Source of the DNA: an uncultured Spirochaetia bacterium | GTDB lineage: Bacteria > Spirochaetota > Spirochaetia > SZUA-6 > Bin103 | Direction: 5' to 3' | DNA length: 64,000 bases | NCBI GenBank assembly: GCA_958296075.1 | Contig: CATQHW010000001.1 | Coordinates: forward strand, 558,001 to 622,000 | Shown: piece by piece, positions 42,126-50,882 of the stretch | Layout of the letters: every line of letters starts with the position of its first letter | How positions within the stretch are numbered: position 1 is the stretch's first letter | Translations under genes and position numbers: made by a program | Notes under the pieces: model-generated | The model's input: the letters and a program-made list of their open reading frames with translations, nothing else | What the model was told of the DNA's origin: nothing | Databases searched by the model: none

Positions 42126-42854
42126 TCAGGGGACGCCGGTCTCCAGGAACATGGTGACCCCCATGGCGCGAAAGTGCGAGGTATCGCTGCCGGCCGGCAC
42201 GCGCATGCAGACGCGGACCCCGGTGCCGCGCAGATCCTCGGCCACGCAGGCGACGCAATCCTGGACCGACTTGAGGGCGTGATCGGGATGGCGGCGGATG
42301 TCGAGGGTGAGGTCGGCAGGGCCAAAGGTAACGAAGTCGACCCCGGTCTTGGCAAGCCGGCGCGCGGCGGTGGACGCGGCGATCGACTCGATCTGCATGG
42401 CCAGCACGCCGGTGCGGCGCCAGAAGTCGATGTACTGGTCGAGCGGCTGGTCGGCGGCGAAGCCATGGCGGTCCAGGCCGCCCCAACTGCGCACACCGTC
42501 CGGCGGGTAGTGGAAGTTGGCCACCGCTTCGTCGACCGTGGACTCCAGCTCCACCTGCGGCACCTCGATGCCGGCCGGCCCCAGATCCAGCAGGTTGCCG
42601 ATCAGATAGGTGTGGCGGGTGTGTTTGATGCGCAGCACCACCGGCATCGACAGATCGGCGGCGATTGCGCAGAAGTCGCGCAGCCGGACCTCGCTGAACG
42701 CGGCGTGCTGGGCGTCTACGTGGAAGTGATCGTACCGGTTGCGGGACGCTACCTCGGCCAACCGCCCGCGGTCGGCGACCATCGGGAGCACGGCGCCGAG
42801 CAGCGGTTCGCCGGCGCGCATCCGTCGCTTGAGAGAGGGCGCTTCGTCGGACAT
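42126..42854 (-). CDS. HpcH/HpaI aldolase family protein, possibly clipped at the C-terminus
   Basis: A 242-residue class II aldolase of the HpcH/HpaI type. The catalytic and metal positions are visible in HFHVDAQHAAFSEV, RIKHTRHTYLIGNLLDLG, AGIEVPQVE (metal Glu) and VTFGPADLTLDI (Asp). It cleaves or forms 2-keto-3-deoxy acids with pyruvate or glyoxylate. ATG 42854 removes a long upstream extension. The end, GVTMFLETGVP, lacks the last 10-15 residues usual in the family and stops exactly where the convergent TOPRIM gene is also cut, so a deletion probably trimmed both. Activity may survive. Confidence 0.8.
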   Translation of the reverse strand: MSDEAPSLKRRMRAGEPLLGAVLPMVADRGRLAEVASRNRYDHFHVDAQHAAFSEVRLRDFCAIAADLSMPVVLRIKHTRHTYLIGNLLDLGPAGIEVPQVELESTVDEAVANFHYPPDGVRSWGGLDRHGFAADQPLDQYIDFWRRTGVLAMQIESIAASTAARRLAKTGVDFVTFGPADLTLDIRRHPDHALKSVQDCVACVAEDLRGTGVRVCMRVPAGSDTSHFRAMGVTMFLETGVP

Positions 42855-42979
42855 CGTGCGGGGATGAGACACCGCTGCGCGCCGCGGAGTCAAACCCCCG
42901 GCGCCGACCTGGAGCGTCGCCTGTCCACCCCAACCGAACGCTGACGGCCGGCCGCTTCGCCGCGCCGGTGCGGCTGAGA

Positions 42980-44422
42980 TCAGCCGGCGATCTCTTCCAG
43001 CAACGCGAGCGCCGCTGCCGTGACCCGATCGGCGGAGTCGGGGCGCAACGCCACCGGCAGGCTGTACGCCTGGAAGAACAGGTCCGGGACCGCATAACGC
43101 GTATCGATGTCCCAGCCCCCGTCCGGGTAGTCCTCCGCGCGCGGCAGGTAGCAGCGGCAACCGGCGCTGTAGCCCAGCACCTGCGTATGGGCGACCGGCG
43201 AGCACGCCTTGATGGCGAGCCCGGTCTCGAAGAATACTTCCGCACCGATCCCCACCCAGGCGACGTCGTTCACGCGCAGCACCTGCACAGGCACGGCCAA
43301 GCGAGGGTCGCCGTCGCGCACCGCGACTGCCAGCCGCTCCGACCAGTGCGCGAAGCGCCGCGCAATCGCCGCGTCCCAGCGGTGCCCGGCGCCGCGCTCC
43401 GCCTCTTCGAGCTCACGGTGCCAGCGGTCGCGGATCGCCTGCGCCTTCTCCGCCGGCGGCAGGTCGATGAAGTGCAAGGCGAGCACGCGCTCGGCCGCCG
43501 TCAGGCTGCATTCGAGCTCCCCGCGCACGGGCTCCCACGGCCATACCGACACCGAGCCGAGCGTATCGATCGGCCGCTTCGCGCCGCGCCTCACGTGCGT
43601 GCGGATGCCCGCCGCCACCTTGACCACCTCGCCGCCGAGCATGGCGCCGATGCGGTCCTTGTTGTCGCGGCAGTCGACCTCCGCCCCCGATGCCGGTGAT
43701 CGGATTGATGTTGCCGCCGCACGCCTGCAGGAACAGCGCCGTGCCGCCGAGCGCCCCCTCGACCACCGCTCGCGCGGCCCCCGGAAAATCCGAGGACGCA
43801 ACGTGCGAGTGCGGACCCATCGTCACCGGATGGCAGCCGTAGCTGAACACGGTGGCGATCGGCCGGCCGCCGGCATCGTCGACGCGCACCACGCCCACCG
43901 ACGGGTCGGTCGGCGCGCCGGGCACCTCCCCCAGGTGATCGGCGCCGTCCGGGCGGCGTTCGCGCCGGTAGGCGGCGATGCCGCACTCGCCCCATCCGGC
44001 GCCGACGCGCGCCGGCTGCAGGTTGGCGCCGGCATCCGCCGCCGCCCGCACCACCGCGTCTTCCATCTCGTCCTGATACGCCTGCTGGACGGCGGCCTGC
44101 TCCGGGGGCTCGGGGATGAACTCCGGCAGCGCCGGCCCCGAATGGGTATGGCTCTCGTTGACCAGGACGTGATCGACCGTCGTGTCGAGCACGGCGGCGA
44201 TGCGCCGCCTGAGGCGATCGACCACCGGCACCGGGATCGCGCTCAGATCGCAGGCGACGATCGCCGCGCGATGATCCCCGGCCGCCAGCACCAGGGCGGT
44301 CGCCGTCAGGTCGCTCTCGATCGCCTGAATGGGGGGTCGGCGAAGAGCCGAATCCCCGGCCGTTTGATGCCGAGCGGAGGATTGATGGCCCGCCGCGCCA
44401 CGCCGGCGCGCAGCGCGTTCAC
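42980..44422 (-). pseudogene. Neutral/alkaline ceramidase-like gene (second of two) with two indels
   Basis: GTG 44422 overlaps the amidohydrolase stop. The N-terminus LRAGVARRAINPPLGIKRPG is in one frame; at the C-run 44331-44336 (minus strand) the frame shifts by one and continues AAGDHRAAIVACDLSAIP, LVNESHTHSGPALPE (metal-site HTH), VFSYGCHPVTMGPHS and QACGGNINPITGIGG. At about 43685, in GGGGGCGG, a compensating extra base returns it to the first frame: EVDCRDNKDRIGAML to LALLEEIAG. The two changes cancel, so the gene is 1443 bp, exactly the length of its paralog at 25131. Both sites are homopolymer-like. It is either doubly mutated or twice misread. Confidence 0.8.
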
Positions 44423-45312
44423 GGCGCCGGGCTCAGGCGGAAGATGCGGTCGGCATTGCCGGAGAACAGCGCCGTCTGCTCGTCGCGGCTGAAGTCGGCA
44501 ATGATTCGGCGGTACGCCTGGACGACGTCGGTGTAGGACGAGAACAGCCGGTCCACCGGCCAGTTGGTGCCGAAGAAGGAGCGCTCCACCCCCCACGCCT
44601 CAATGCACTCCAGGACCCAGGGGCGGATCGAATCCACGGTCCACCGGTGGTCGCACATCCCCAGCCCGGAAATCTTGACCACGGTGTGGTCGAGGGCGGC
44701 CAGTGAGCGCATGCCGCGCTTCCAGGCCTGGAAGTACTCGGCATCGCGGCGCCGCGGAAAGCCGGCGTGGTCGATGCAGTAGATGACGCCGGGGTAGCGC
44801 TTGACCAGCGCCACCGCGTCGCTCATGACCGGCACCAGCGGGTCGTCGCAGCAGACCAGCCCGTGCCGTTCCAGCAGCGCGTAGCCGCGCTCCCAGCGCG
44901 GATCGGTCAGGTAGTCGTCGTAGCGCAGATCGCGGATGCCGCACACGCCCGGATACTCCAGGTGCCGCTCGATCACGCGCTCCGCGTCGCCGGCCGTCAG
45001 ATCGGCGAAGGCGACGATGGTCAGCGGGAATCCCAGGCGGTCCGCGAACCCCTGCACGAAACGGGTCTCCTCCACCGGGTCCTCGATGCCGATCGCCGCC
45101 TGCACGTGCACGGCCTTGGTCGTACCGGCCAGGCGCGATTCGGCGATGAAGTCGTCCGCCCAATACCGGACCGCCTTGAGCGCGTCGCGGATGCCGAGGT
45201 CGGAGTCCTCGGCATCCGGCTCGGCGTCCGGCGCCAGCCACGAGTAGCGCAGGGCGGGATCGCGCAGGTCGTAGAAGTGAACGTGCGTGTCGGTGAATGC
45301 CAAATCGCTCAT
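44419..45312 (-). CDS. Amidohydrolase 2 family protein (L-fucono-lactonase/ACMSD-like)
   Basis: A 297-residue TIM-barrel hydrolase. The metal motif DTHVHFYD (HxH at 10-12), IDHAGFP with the third His, and FFGTNWPVDRL with the catalytic Asp are those of the amidohydrolase-2 group, whose members open sugar-acid lactones or decarboxylate. ATG 45312 has AGGAGG (45322-45317) and a -10 TATAGT (45335-45330) upstream, a regular promoter in contrast to the leaderless ones. Its stop overlaps the ceramidase-like gene. Fits the aldolase and kinase around it as part of a sugar-acid pathway. Confidence 0.9.
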   Translation of the reverse strand: MSDLAFTDTHVHFYDLRDPALRYSWLAPDAEPDAEDSDLGIRDALKAVRYWADDFIAESRLAGTTKAVHVQAAIGIEDPVEETRFVQGFADRLGFPLTIVAFADLTAGDAERVIERHLEYPGVCGIRDLRYDDYLTDPRWERGYALLERHGLVCCDDPLVPVMSDAVALVKRYPGVIYCIDHAGFPRRRDAEYFQAWKRGMRSLAALDHTVVKISGLGMCDHRWTVDSIRPWVLECIEAWGVERSFFGTNWPVDRLFSSYTDVVQAYRRIIADFSRDEQTALFSGNADRIFRLSPAP

Positions 45313-45329
45313 CGTGCCTCCTGCGCGAG

Positions 45330-45395
45330 ACTATAGCGCGAACCCTCGATCACGCGTTTTGTTCGGCTGAGTCGGTTACGGATCGACTCGACAAA
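45330..45395 (-). promoter_or_regulatory. Promoter and operator-like dyad of the amidohydrolase operon
   Basis: A -10 TATAGT lies at 45335-45330. Upstream, at 45358-45395, is an imperfect inverted repeat: TTTGT...GAGTCG (45358-45374) opposed to CGACTC.ACAAA (45384-45395), with a 9-nt centre. Its place just upstream of the -35 region suits a LacI-, GntR- or IclR-type regulator. The regulator gene is not in the window. Confidence 0.45.
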
Positions 45396-45482
45396 CATCT
45401 GTTGGATACTTCGGCGCGCGCGGGTCACCCGTCGCGACGGTGAACCGCTTCGCCAAGTATCCGACGAGCACGAGCTTTCTGG

Positions 45483-46478
45483 TCATCGGCCTCTACCATC
45501 AGTCCGACTTCGGGGAGGCGATGGACGAACGCCTGCCAGGAGCAGGTCGATCTCGGCCCGCGCCGGCAGACCGGGAATCGCGCCGCGGCGCGCGGCGTTG
45601 AGCGCGCCGGCCGCGTTGGCCGCCTCCACCAGCCGGTGAAGCGCTCCCTGATCGAGCTCCGACAGCCGGCGCTCCTCGGCCACCAGACCCGCGAGAAACG
45701 CCGCCAGGAAGGCATCGCCGCAGCCGGTCGTATCGACCACGTCGGCGGCGAAGCCGGGAACGTGGCCCGCAGCCCGGCCGTCGTCGAACCACGCGCCGCC
45801 GGCGCCTCGGGTGATCAGGCACAGCCGCACGCCCAGGTCGAGCAGGCGCCGGCAGCCGGCGCGCAGGTCGCCGGTGCCGGCCAGCATCCTCAGCTCCGCC
45901 TGGTTGAGTTTGGCCACGTCCGCGCACCGCAGCGCCGGCATGATGGCGTCGCGCGCCGCCGACTCGCCGGACCACACCGCCGGCCGGTAGTTGGCATCGA
46001 ACGCCACCAGCACGCCGTCATCCCGAGCCCAGCGCGCGGCCTGCAGCGCCGCGTCCCGCCCGCCGGCGCTCAACGTCACCGATCCGTAGGTAAATATCCG
46101 CGCCCCCGCCACGTAGGAGCGGTCCAGATGCTCCGGGCGGAGCGAGGCGTCCGCCCCGCGGAACAGCACGAAGTCCTGATCGACCGGGCTGGAAGCGGCC
46201 ACCAGAGCGATCGTCGTCTGGCCGCCCGCGACCGGCAGGCAGTGAGCGGTATCGACCCCCTCCTGCTCCAGCAGCTCCAGCAGCCGGACGCCGAACGAAT
46301 CGGCTCCGACCCTGCCCACGAACCCGACATCGACACCGAGACGTGCCAAGCCGACGGCGACGTTGGCCGGCGCGCCGCCCGGCTCCGGGGTGAAGGTCTG
46401 CGCCGCTCCCAGCGTCGTCCCGGACGGATCGGCGAACAGGTCGAACAACGCCTCGCCCAAGCTGATGACGTCAGGCAT
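45483..46478 (-). CDS. PfkB-family carbohydrate kinase (fructokinase-like)
   Basis: A 331-residue ribokinase-fold enzyme. The N-terminal ISLGEALFDLF and GGAPANVAVGLARLG (PfkB signature 1) are followed by KLNQAELRML and signature 2 DTTGCGDAFLAAF, where the usual Ala before Gly is Cys; the catalytic base Asp is present. The opening SLGEALFDLF suggests fructokinase or 2-keto-3-deoxygluconate kinase. The final 15 residues after LLLAG look like read-through into non-coding sequence. It is divergent from the enolase-superfamily gene at 46555 across 76 bp. Confidence 0.88.
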   Translation of the reverse strand: MPDVISLGEALFDLFADPSGTTLGAAQTFTPEPGGAPANVAVGLARLGVDVGFVGRVGADSFGVRLLELLEQEGVDTAHCLPVAGGQTTIALVAASSPVDQDFVLFRGADASLRPEHLDRSYVAGARIFTYGSVTLSAGGRDAALQAARWARDDGVLVAFDANYRPAVWSGESAARDAIMPALRCADVAKLNQAELRMLAGTGDLRAGCRRLLDLGVRLCLITRGAGGAWFDDGRAAGHVPGFAADVVDTTGCGDAFLAAFLAGLVAEERRLSELDQGALHRLVEAANAAGALNAARRGAIPGLPARAEIDLLLAGVRPSPPRSRTDGRGR

Positions 46479-46554
46479 GTGGTCTACCGCCTCCCCGGCT
46501 CTGTCGCATCGAGCCTTCGTGAGATACGGTTCACGTGAGAGTATAGAGGTAGCC

Positions 46555-47682
46555 GTGAAGATCGCATCGATCGAGGCGTTCCCCCTCGAGTATCCGGAAC
46601 CGCACTACAAGGGCACGCTGCGCTACGTCACGCTGGCCAAGGCGACCGCCGACGACGGCACGGCCGGCTGGGGAGAGTGCATCTCGCAGTTTCCCGAGGC
46701 GGCGCTCGCCGCCGCCACCATCATCGAGCGCGGCTACGCGCCGCTGCTGATCGGCGCCGACGCCCTCGACGTCGAGGCGCTCTGGCGCACCATGACGGGC
46801 CGCACCTGGTGGTACGGACCGGAGGGGATCGCCGCCTTCGGGGTGAGCGCCGTCGACATGGCGCTCTGGGACCTCAAGGGCAAGGCGCTCGGCCAGCCGG
46901 TGAGCCGGCTGCTCGGCGGCCAAGTGCGCACCGAGGTGCCGGCCATGGCCTCCATCATCTTCGACATGGAGGACGCGGCGTGGACCGACGACGAGTTCCG
47001 CTGGATGCGCGACCAGGGCTACCGCATCGTCAAGGGCGGCTGGGGCATGCGCCCGGAAGCGGTGTTCGGCCGCGACCGCGCCACCGACCTGGCGCTGGTG
47101 GAGCGCATCCGCACGATCATCGGCGACGACCTGGAGTTGGTAGTCGACACGCCCGGTGTCTGGGACCTGTGGGACGTGCCGACCGCAATCGGACGGTTTC
47201 GCGATCTGGAGCCGTACCGGTTGAAGTGGATCGAGCAGCCGCTGCTCCCCTCCGATCTCGCCGGCCATGCCCGCCTGCGGGCCGCGGTGCGCACGCCGAT
47301 CGGAACCGGCGAAGACGAGTGGGACCGCGAGAGCTACGCGCGCCTGATCCGGTCCGGCGGGGTCGACGTGGTGCAGATCGACCCGGGCCGCTGCCAGGGG
47401 ATCACCGCGTGCCGCGAGGTGATCCGGCTGATCGAAGCCGAGCACCTGCACTACAGCATGCACACTTGGAGCAGCGCGCTGAACACGGCGGCCAGCGCGC
47501 ACCTGCTGGCGATCTCCGACCGCGGCGTCGCCATGGACCTCAAGCCGCACGAATCGCCGATGCAGCACGAGTTGGTCGCCGATCCCTGGGTGCAGCAGGA
47601 CGGCATGCTGGCCGTCCGCGACGCGCCCGGCCTGGGGGTCGAGGTGCTGCCGGAGGCGGTGCGGAGGTACCGGTTCACCTGA
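46555..47682 (+). CDS. Mandelate racemase/enolase-superfamily enzyme
   Basis: A 375-residue protein. The capping domain runs KIASIEAFPLEYPEPHYKG to WGECISQF; the barrel has AAFGVSAVDMALWDLKGKA, YRIVKGGWGMRPE, LVVDTPGVWDLWD, KWIEQPLLPSD and YSMHTWSSALNTA. The first lysine is present but the KxK second lysine is Gly, and the usual first metal residue strand reads DTPG, so catalysis differs from mandelate racemase. His in MHTWSS suggests a dehydratase. GTG 46555 has TATAGAGGT immediately before it, which can act as -10 and as a weak ribosome-binding site. Divergent with the kinase gene. Confidence 0.85.
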   Translation: MKIASIEAFPLEYPEPHYKGTLRYVTLAKATADDGTAGWGECISQFPEAALAAATIIERGYAPLLIGADALDVEALWRTMTGRTWWYGPEGIAAFGVSAVDMALWDLKGKALGQPVSRLLGGQVRTEVPAMASIIFDMEDAAWTDDEFRWMRDQGYRIVKGGWGMRPEAVFGRDRATDLALVERIRTIIGDDLELVVDTPGVWDLWDVPTAIGRFRDLEPYRLKWIEQPLLPSDLAGHARLRAAVRTPIGTGEDEWDRESYARLIRSGGVDVVQIDPGRCQGITACREVIRLIEAEHLHYSMHTWSSALNTAASAHLLAISDRGVAMDLKPHESPMQHELVADPWVQQDGMLAVRDAPGLGVEVLPEAVRRYRFT

Positions 47683-47715
47683 CGGCGACGTGCCTTCGCA
47701 GAATCAAATGTCTTG

Positions 47716-47750
47716 ACTCCTGGCATTTTTCCCGGAAAAATGCCAGGAGT
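47716..47750 (+). repeat. 35-bp perfect palindrome covering the start of the DUF4143 ATPase gene
   Basis: ACTCCTGGCATTTTTCC (47716-47732), one C, then GGAAAAATGCCAGGAGT (47734-47750) is a perfect 17-bp inverted repeat. The ATG of the ATPase (47740) lies in the right arm. Both strands encode PGIFPGKMPG in phase. In RNA the hairpin would bury the start codon; in DNA it could be an operator or a mobile palindromic element. Confidence 0.85.
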
Positions 47751-48894
47751 GTTTGCACGACTGCTGCGGCGCCCCCGATCGTCGTGCTTTCTGTTCGGCC
47801 CGCGCGGTACCGGCAAGTCGACGTGGATCGGCCGCCACTTCGCGGGCGCCCGGCTCTACGATCTGCTGGACACGACGGAGGCGCTGCGCTTGGCGCGCGA
47901 GCCCGCCACCCTGTTTCGGGAGGTGGAGGGACTGTCGGCCGGCGATTGGGTGGTGATCGATGAGGTCCAGCGCGTCCCGGAGCTGCTCAATGAGGTCCAC
48001 CGCCTGATCGAGACGCGCCGGCTCCGGTTCGTCCTCTCGGGATCGAGCGCCCGCAAGCTGCGCCGCGGCGGCGCCAACCTGCTCGCCGGGCGGGCGGTGG
48101 TCCATCATCTGTTCCCGTTGGTTTCGGCCGAACGATCGTTTCAGGTGAACGTCGACGATGCGCTCCGCCACGGCACCCTGCCGCTTGCGGTCACCGGCGA
48201 CGACCCGGCCGCCTACCTGAGCGCCTATGCCGAGACCTATCTGCAGGAAGAGATCCGCGCCGAGGCGTTGACGCGGAGCGTCGGCAGCTTCAGCCGTTTC
48301 CTGGAGATCGCGGCCCGGCAGAACGGACAGGTAACCAACGTCTCCGCCATCTCCCGCGATGCCGCGGTGAGCCGGTCCACGGTGCAGAACTACTTCGAAA
48401 TCCTCATCGACACCCTGATCGGCAACTGGCTGCCCGCCTGGAAGCTCAAGCGTGCGACCAAGCAGGTCGCTCACCCCAAATTCTACCTGTTCGACTGCGG
48501 GGTGGCGCGCGCCCTGTCCGGCAGGATCGCCTATCCGCCGTCCTCGGAGGAGCGCGGTTCTCTGCTGGAGACGTTGCTGTTGGGCGAGATCCGCGCGTAC
48601 GTCGCGTACGAAGAGCTGCGGTATCCGCTCCACTACTGGCGCACCCACGATGGGATGGAGGTCGATCTGCTGTGCGAGACCGGCGCCGGCTTCGTTGCCG
48701 TGGAGATGAAGGCGTCGGCGCGGTGGGACGCGCGCTACCACCGCGGGCTCAACCGGCTCCGCGACGAGCTCGGCGCCGGCCGGGTCACCTGCTACGGCGT
48801 CTACGAAGGGGAACGGCCGGCGTCGTGGGGCGGTGTCCAGGTGCTGCCGGCGCTGGATTTTCTGCAGCGCCTCTGGAACGGGGACGTGCTGTGA
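47740..48894 (+). CDS. AAA_14-DUF4143 ATPase
   Basis: A 384-residue protein. Walker A is FLFGPRGTGKSTW (18-29), Walker B VVIDEVQRVPELL, sensor FVLSGSSARKLRRGGANLLAGRA with the family arginine. The C-terminal DUF4143 domain ends in a PD-(D/E)XK-like core: HYWRTHDGMEVDLLCETG and FVAVEMKASARW. These proteins are multicopy in many genomes, and their role (perhaps mobile or toxin-related) is unclear. ATG 47740 is inside a perfect palindrome; an upstream TTG at 47713 would add PGIFPGK-type residues encoded by the left arm. Confidence 0.9.
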   Translation: MPGVFARLLRRPRSSCFLFGPRGTGKSTWIGRHFAGARLYDLLDTTEALRLAREPATLFREVEGLSAGDWVVIDEVQRVPELLNEVHRLIETRRLRFVLSGSSARKLRRGGANLLAGRAVVHHLFPLVSAERSFQVNVDDALRHGTLPLAVTGDDPAAYLSAYAETYLQEEIRAEALTRSVGSFSRFLEIAARQNGQVTNVSAISRDAAVSRSTVQNYFEILIDTLIGNWLPAWKLKRATKQVAHPKFYLFDCGVARALSGRIAYPPSSEERGSLLETLLLGEIRAYVAYEELRYPLHYWRTHDGMEVDLLCETGAGFVAVEMKASARWDARYHRGLNRLRDELGAGRVTCYGVYEGERPASWGGVQVLPALDFLQRLWNGDVL

Positions 48895-48946
48895 CCGACA
48901 TCATGGCGCTCCATCCCCCCTGAGCACGGGCAGGCGGCGGCTGAAG

Positions 48947-48972
48947 GCCCCGGAGCCGAAAGGCCCCGGGGC
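48947..48972. terminator. GC-rich hairpin between convergent genes
   Basis: GCCCCGG (48947-48953) and CCGGGGC (48966-48972) form a 7-bp stem with a 12-nt loop, in the 101-bp gap between the convergent ATPase and binding-protein genes. No T-run on either strand, so it is at best a bidirectional, weak terminator. Confidence 0.4.
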
Positions 48973-48995
48973 TCGAAGAAACGGAACGGAGCGGA

Positions 48996-50882
48996 TCAGC
49001 CGCCGAGCGTCTTGGATCGCTCCGCCGCATCCCTATGGTAGTAGATCGTCGGCATCTGGATGAACCATTCCTGCACGTTGCCGATGTCGGCCGCGTAGGC
49101 GCGGAAGCGCGGCGCGAACTGCAGCAGATCGGTGCCGATCAGGTACTCCGCTTGCAGTTTCTGCAGCGCGATGATCGTGTCGTTCAACTCCGCATCGCTC
49201 TCGGCCGCCTTGGCGGCCTGAGCCAGATCCCACATCTCCTGCGCGAACGCCGGCGGCTGCTCGCCCTGCCCACCCCCGGTGGTCAACCACAGATACCACG
49301 GTCGAGACCACGTGCTGGACGGATGCAGGCTGGAAGACCCTCCGCCGAAGTTCGAAGGCCAGTCGCGGTTGGCGTAGCCGGTCAGACTCTGCCAGCCGAT
49401 GATCTCCCACTCCATGTTGTTGAGAACCTCCGTCTGTCCGCCCCAGCCGACGCCGCGGAAGTTGCCCTTGAAGCCGATCTTGGGCAGCTCCTCGACCAGC
49501 AACGCCCAGGTATCGTCGAACCAGGTGGCGATCGAGAAGATCGTCAGCGTGATCGGTTTGCCGTCCGGGCCGAGCCGGAAGCCGTCGGCGTCCTTGTCGG
49601 TCAGGCCCATCTCGTCGAGCAGGGCGTTGGCCATGTCCAGATCGCGCTCCACCGCCAGCGTAGCCAGTTCCTCGACGTACCACGGGTTCTCCGGGTCGCT
49701 GACGCCGATCTGACGCGGCGGCGCCAAGCCCTCGAACTCCAGGTCGCTGATCAACTGCCGGGGCGCCCAGTAGCTGATCGCCAGCCGGAAGCGCTTGTCG
49801 CGGAACATCTCCGCCTTGAACGAATCCTGCGCGAACCAGTTGAAGCTGAGCGTGCGTTCCGACAGATCGCCGCGGAACGGGAACGAGATCAACTGGATGT
49901 CGCCGGCATCGGCAGCCTGCTTGTGTATCTCCACCTTCGGCAGCGGGACGCCCGCCACGGTGACCTCGCCGGCCAGGACCCGAAGGTCGCGCGCCGAGGC
50001 GTCCGGGACGATCTGCGTGTGCTGTTCGTCCATGTACGGGAGCTGGTTCCCCTCGGAGTCCACGGCCCAGTAGTACGGGTTGCGGGTCCAGATGATCGGC
50101 GTCGCCTCGATACCGGTCGACGCCACCCACGGCACCATCGACGGCGCATCGGGGTTGGCCTGCACGTACACGTCACGCCGGGCCTGAAAGAGCTGGATCC
50201 AGTCCTCGAAGCCGCCGGCCGACACGCTGGCGGCGAGTTGGTCGGCATCGACGTAGTCCTTGTGGAACTGACTCAGGTAGTGCTTGGCCATCGCCATCGC
50301 CTGCCGTTCCTGGCGGGCGCCGAAGGCCACGTCGAACGCCGGATAGGGGTTCGGGAACTCAATGCGAAGCGTCACGTCGTCGATGGCGGTGACCTCCGCC
50401 ACCGTGTCGTCCTGCACGAGCCAGCCGGGGATGGCCGCGTTGAGCTCCGGATTGTTCGCGTAGTCCTCCCACCAGAACAGGTAGTCCTCGGTGGTATACG
50501 GCTCGCCGTCGGACCAGCGCAGGCCGGTGCGCAGCTTGACCGTGAAGACGCGGTTGCCGTTGGAAGCCTCGATGCTCTTGAAGCCCAGCGGCAGCACTTC
50601 CGGCCGCTCCATCTTCGCCTCACCCCAGAACGGGATGGCGACGTTGGTCATGCCCTGGGCGTTCGGGGCATCGCCGACCTGCAGCGAAAAGATGCCGCCG
50701 TACTCGCCGATCTCGGTCATCCCGTACGTGCCGGGAGCGATGACCAGCGGATCGACCGGGATGCGCTCTTCCACCGGCGGCAGGTCCATACCGTTCAGGT
50801 ACGGGGATTGCGAGTACTGCTGGCCGAACAGCGGCGCCACCGTCAGCGCAGCCATCAGCACGAACCAAAGCGTCCTCTTCAA
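48996..50882 (-). CDS. Oligopeptide-type ABC transporter substrate-binding protein (SBP family 5)
   Basis: A 628-residue periplasmic protein with a signal peptide (MKRTLWFVLMAALTVAPLFG). Family-5 features: PPVEERIPVDPLV, TGLRWSDGEPYTTEDYLFWW, RNPYYWAVDSEGNQLPY, RLAISYWAPRQLISD and LTIFSIATWFDDT. The start is TTG 50882, supported by AAGGAGGAG 5-13 nt before it. It is the last gene of the operon that begins at 54209; two OppB-like and one OppC-like permeases precede it and no ATPase is encoded here. Members bind peptides, oligosaccharides or opines. Confidence 0.92.
   Translation of the reverse strand: MKRTLWFVLMAALTVAPLFGQQYSQSPYLNGMDLPPVEERIPVDPLVIAPGTYGMTEIGEYGGIFSLQVGDAPNAQGMTNVAIPFWGEAKMERPEVLPLGFKSIEASNGNRVFTVKLRTGLRWSDGEPYTTEDYLFWWEDYANNPELNAAIPGWLVQDDTVAEVTAIDDVTLRIEFPNPYPAFDVAFGARQERQAMAMAKHYLSQFHKDYVDADQLAASVSAGGFEDWIQLFQARRDVYVQANPDAPSMVPWVASTGIEATPIIWTRNPYYWAVDSEGNQLPYMDEQHTQIVPDASARDLRVLAGEVTVAGVPLPKVEIHKQAADAGDIQLISFPFRGDLSERTLSFNWFAQDSFKAEMFRDKRFRLAISYWAPRQLISDLEFEGLAPPRQIGVSDPENPWYVEELATLAVERDLDMANALLDEMGLTDKDADGFRLGPDGKPITLTIFSIATWFDDTWALLVEELPKIGFKGNFRGVGWGGQTEVLNNMEWEIIGWQSLTGYANRDWPSNFGGGSSSLHPSSTWSRPWYLWLTTGGGQGEQPPAFAQEMWDLAQAAKAAESDAELNDTIIALQKLQAEYLIGTDLLQFAPRFRAYAADIGNVQEWFIQMPTIYYHRDAAERSKTLGG

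Noticed and set aside
45425..45482. A small frame (MTRKLVLVGYLAKRF...) on the minus strand after the kinase gene.
   Set aside because: About 37 codons, without a ribosome-binding site or recognisable family; I could not support it as a gene.
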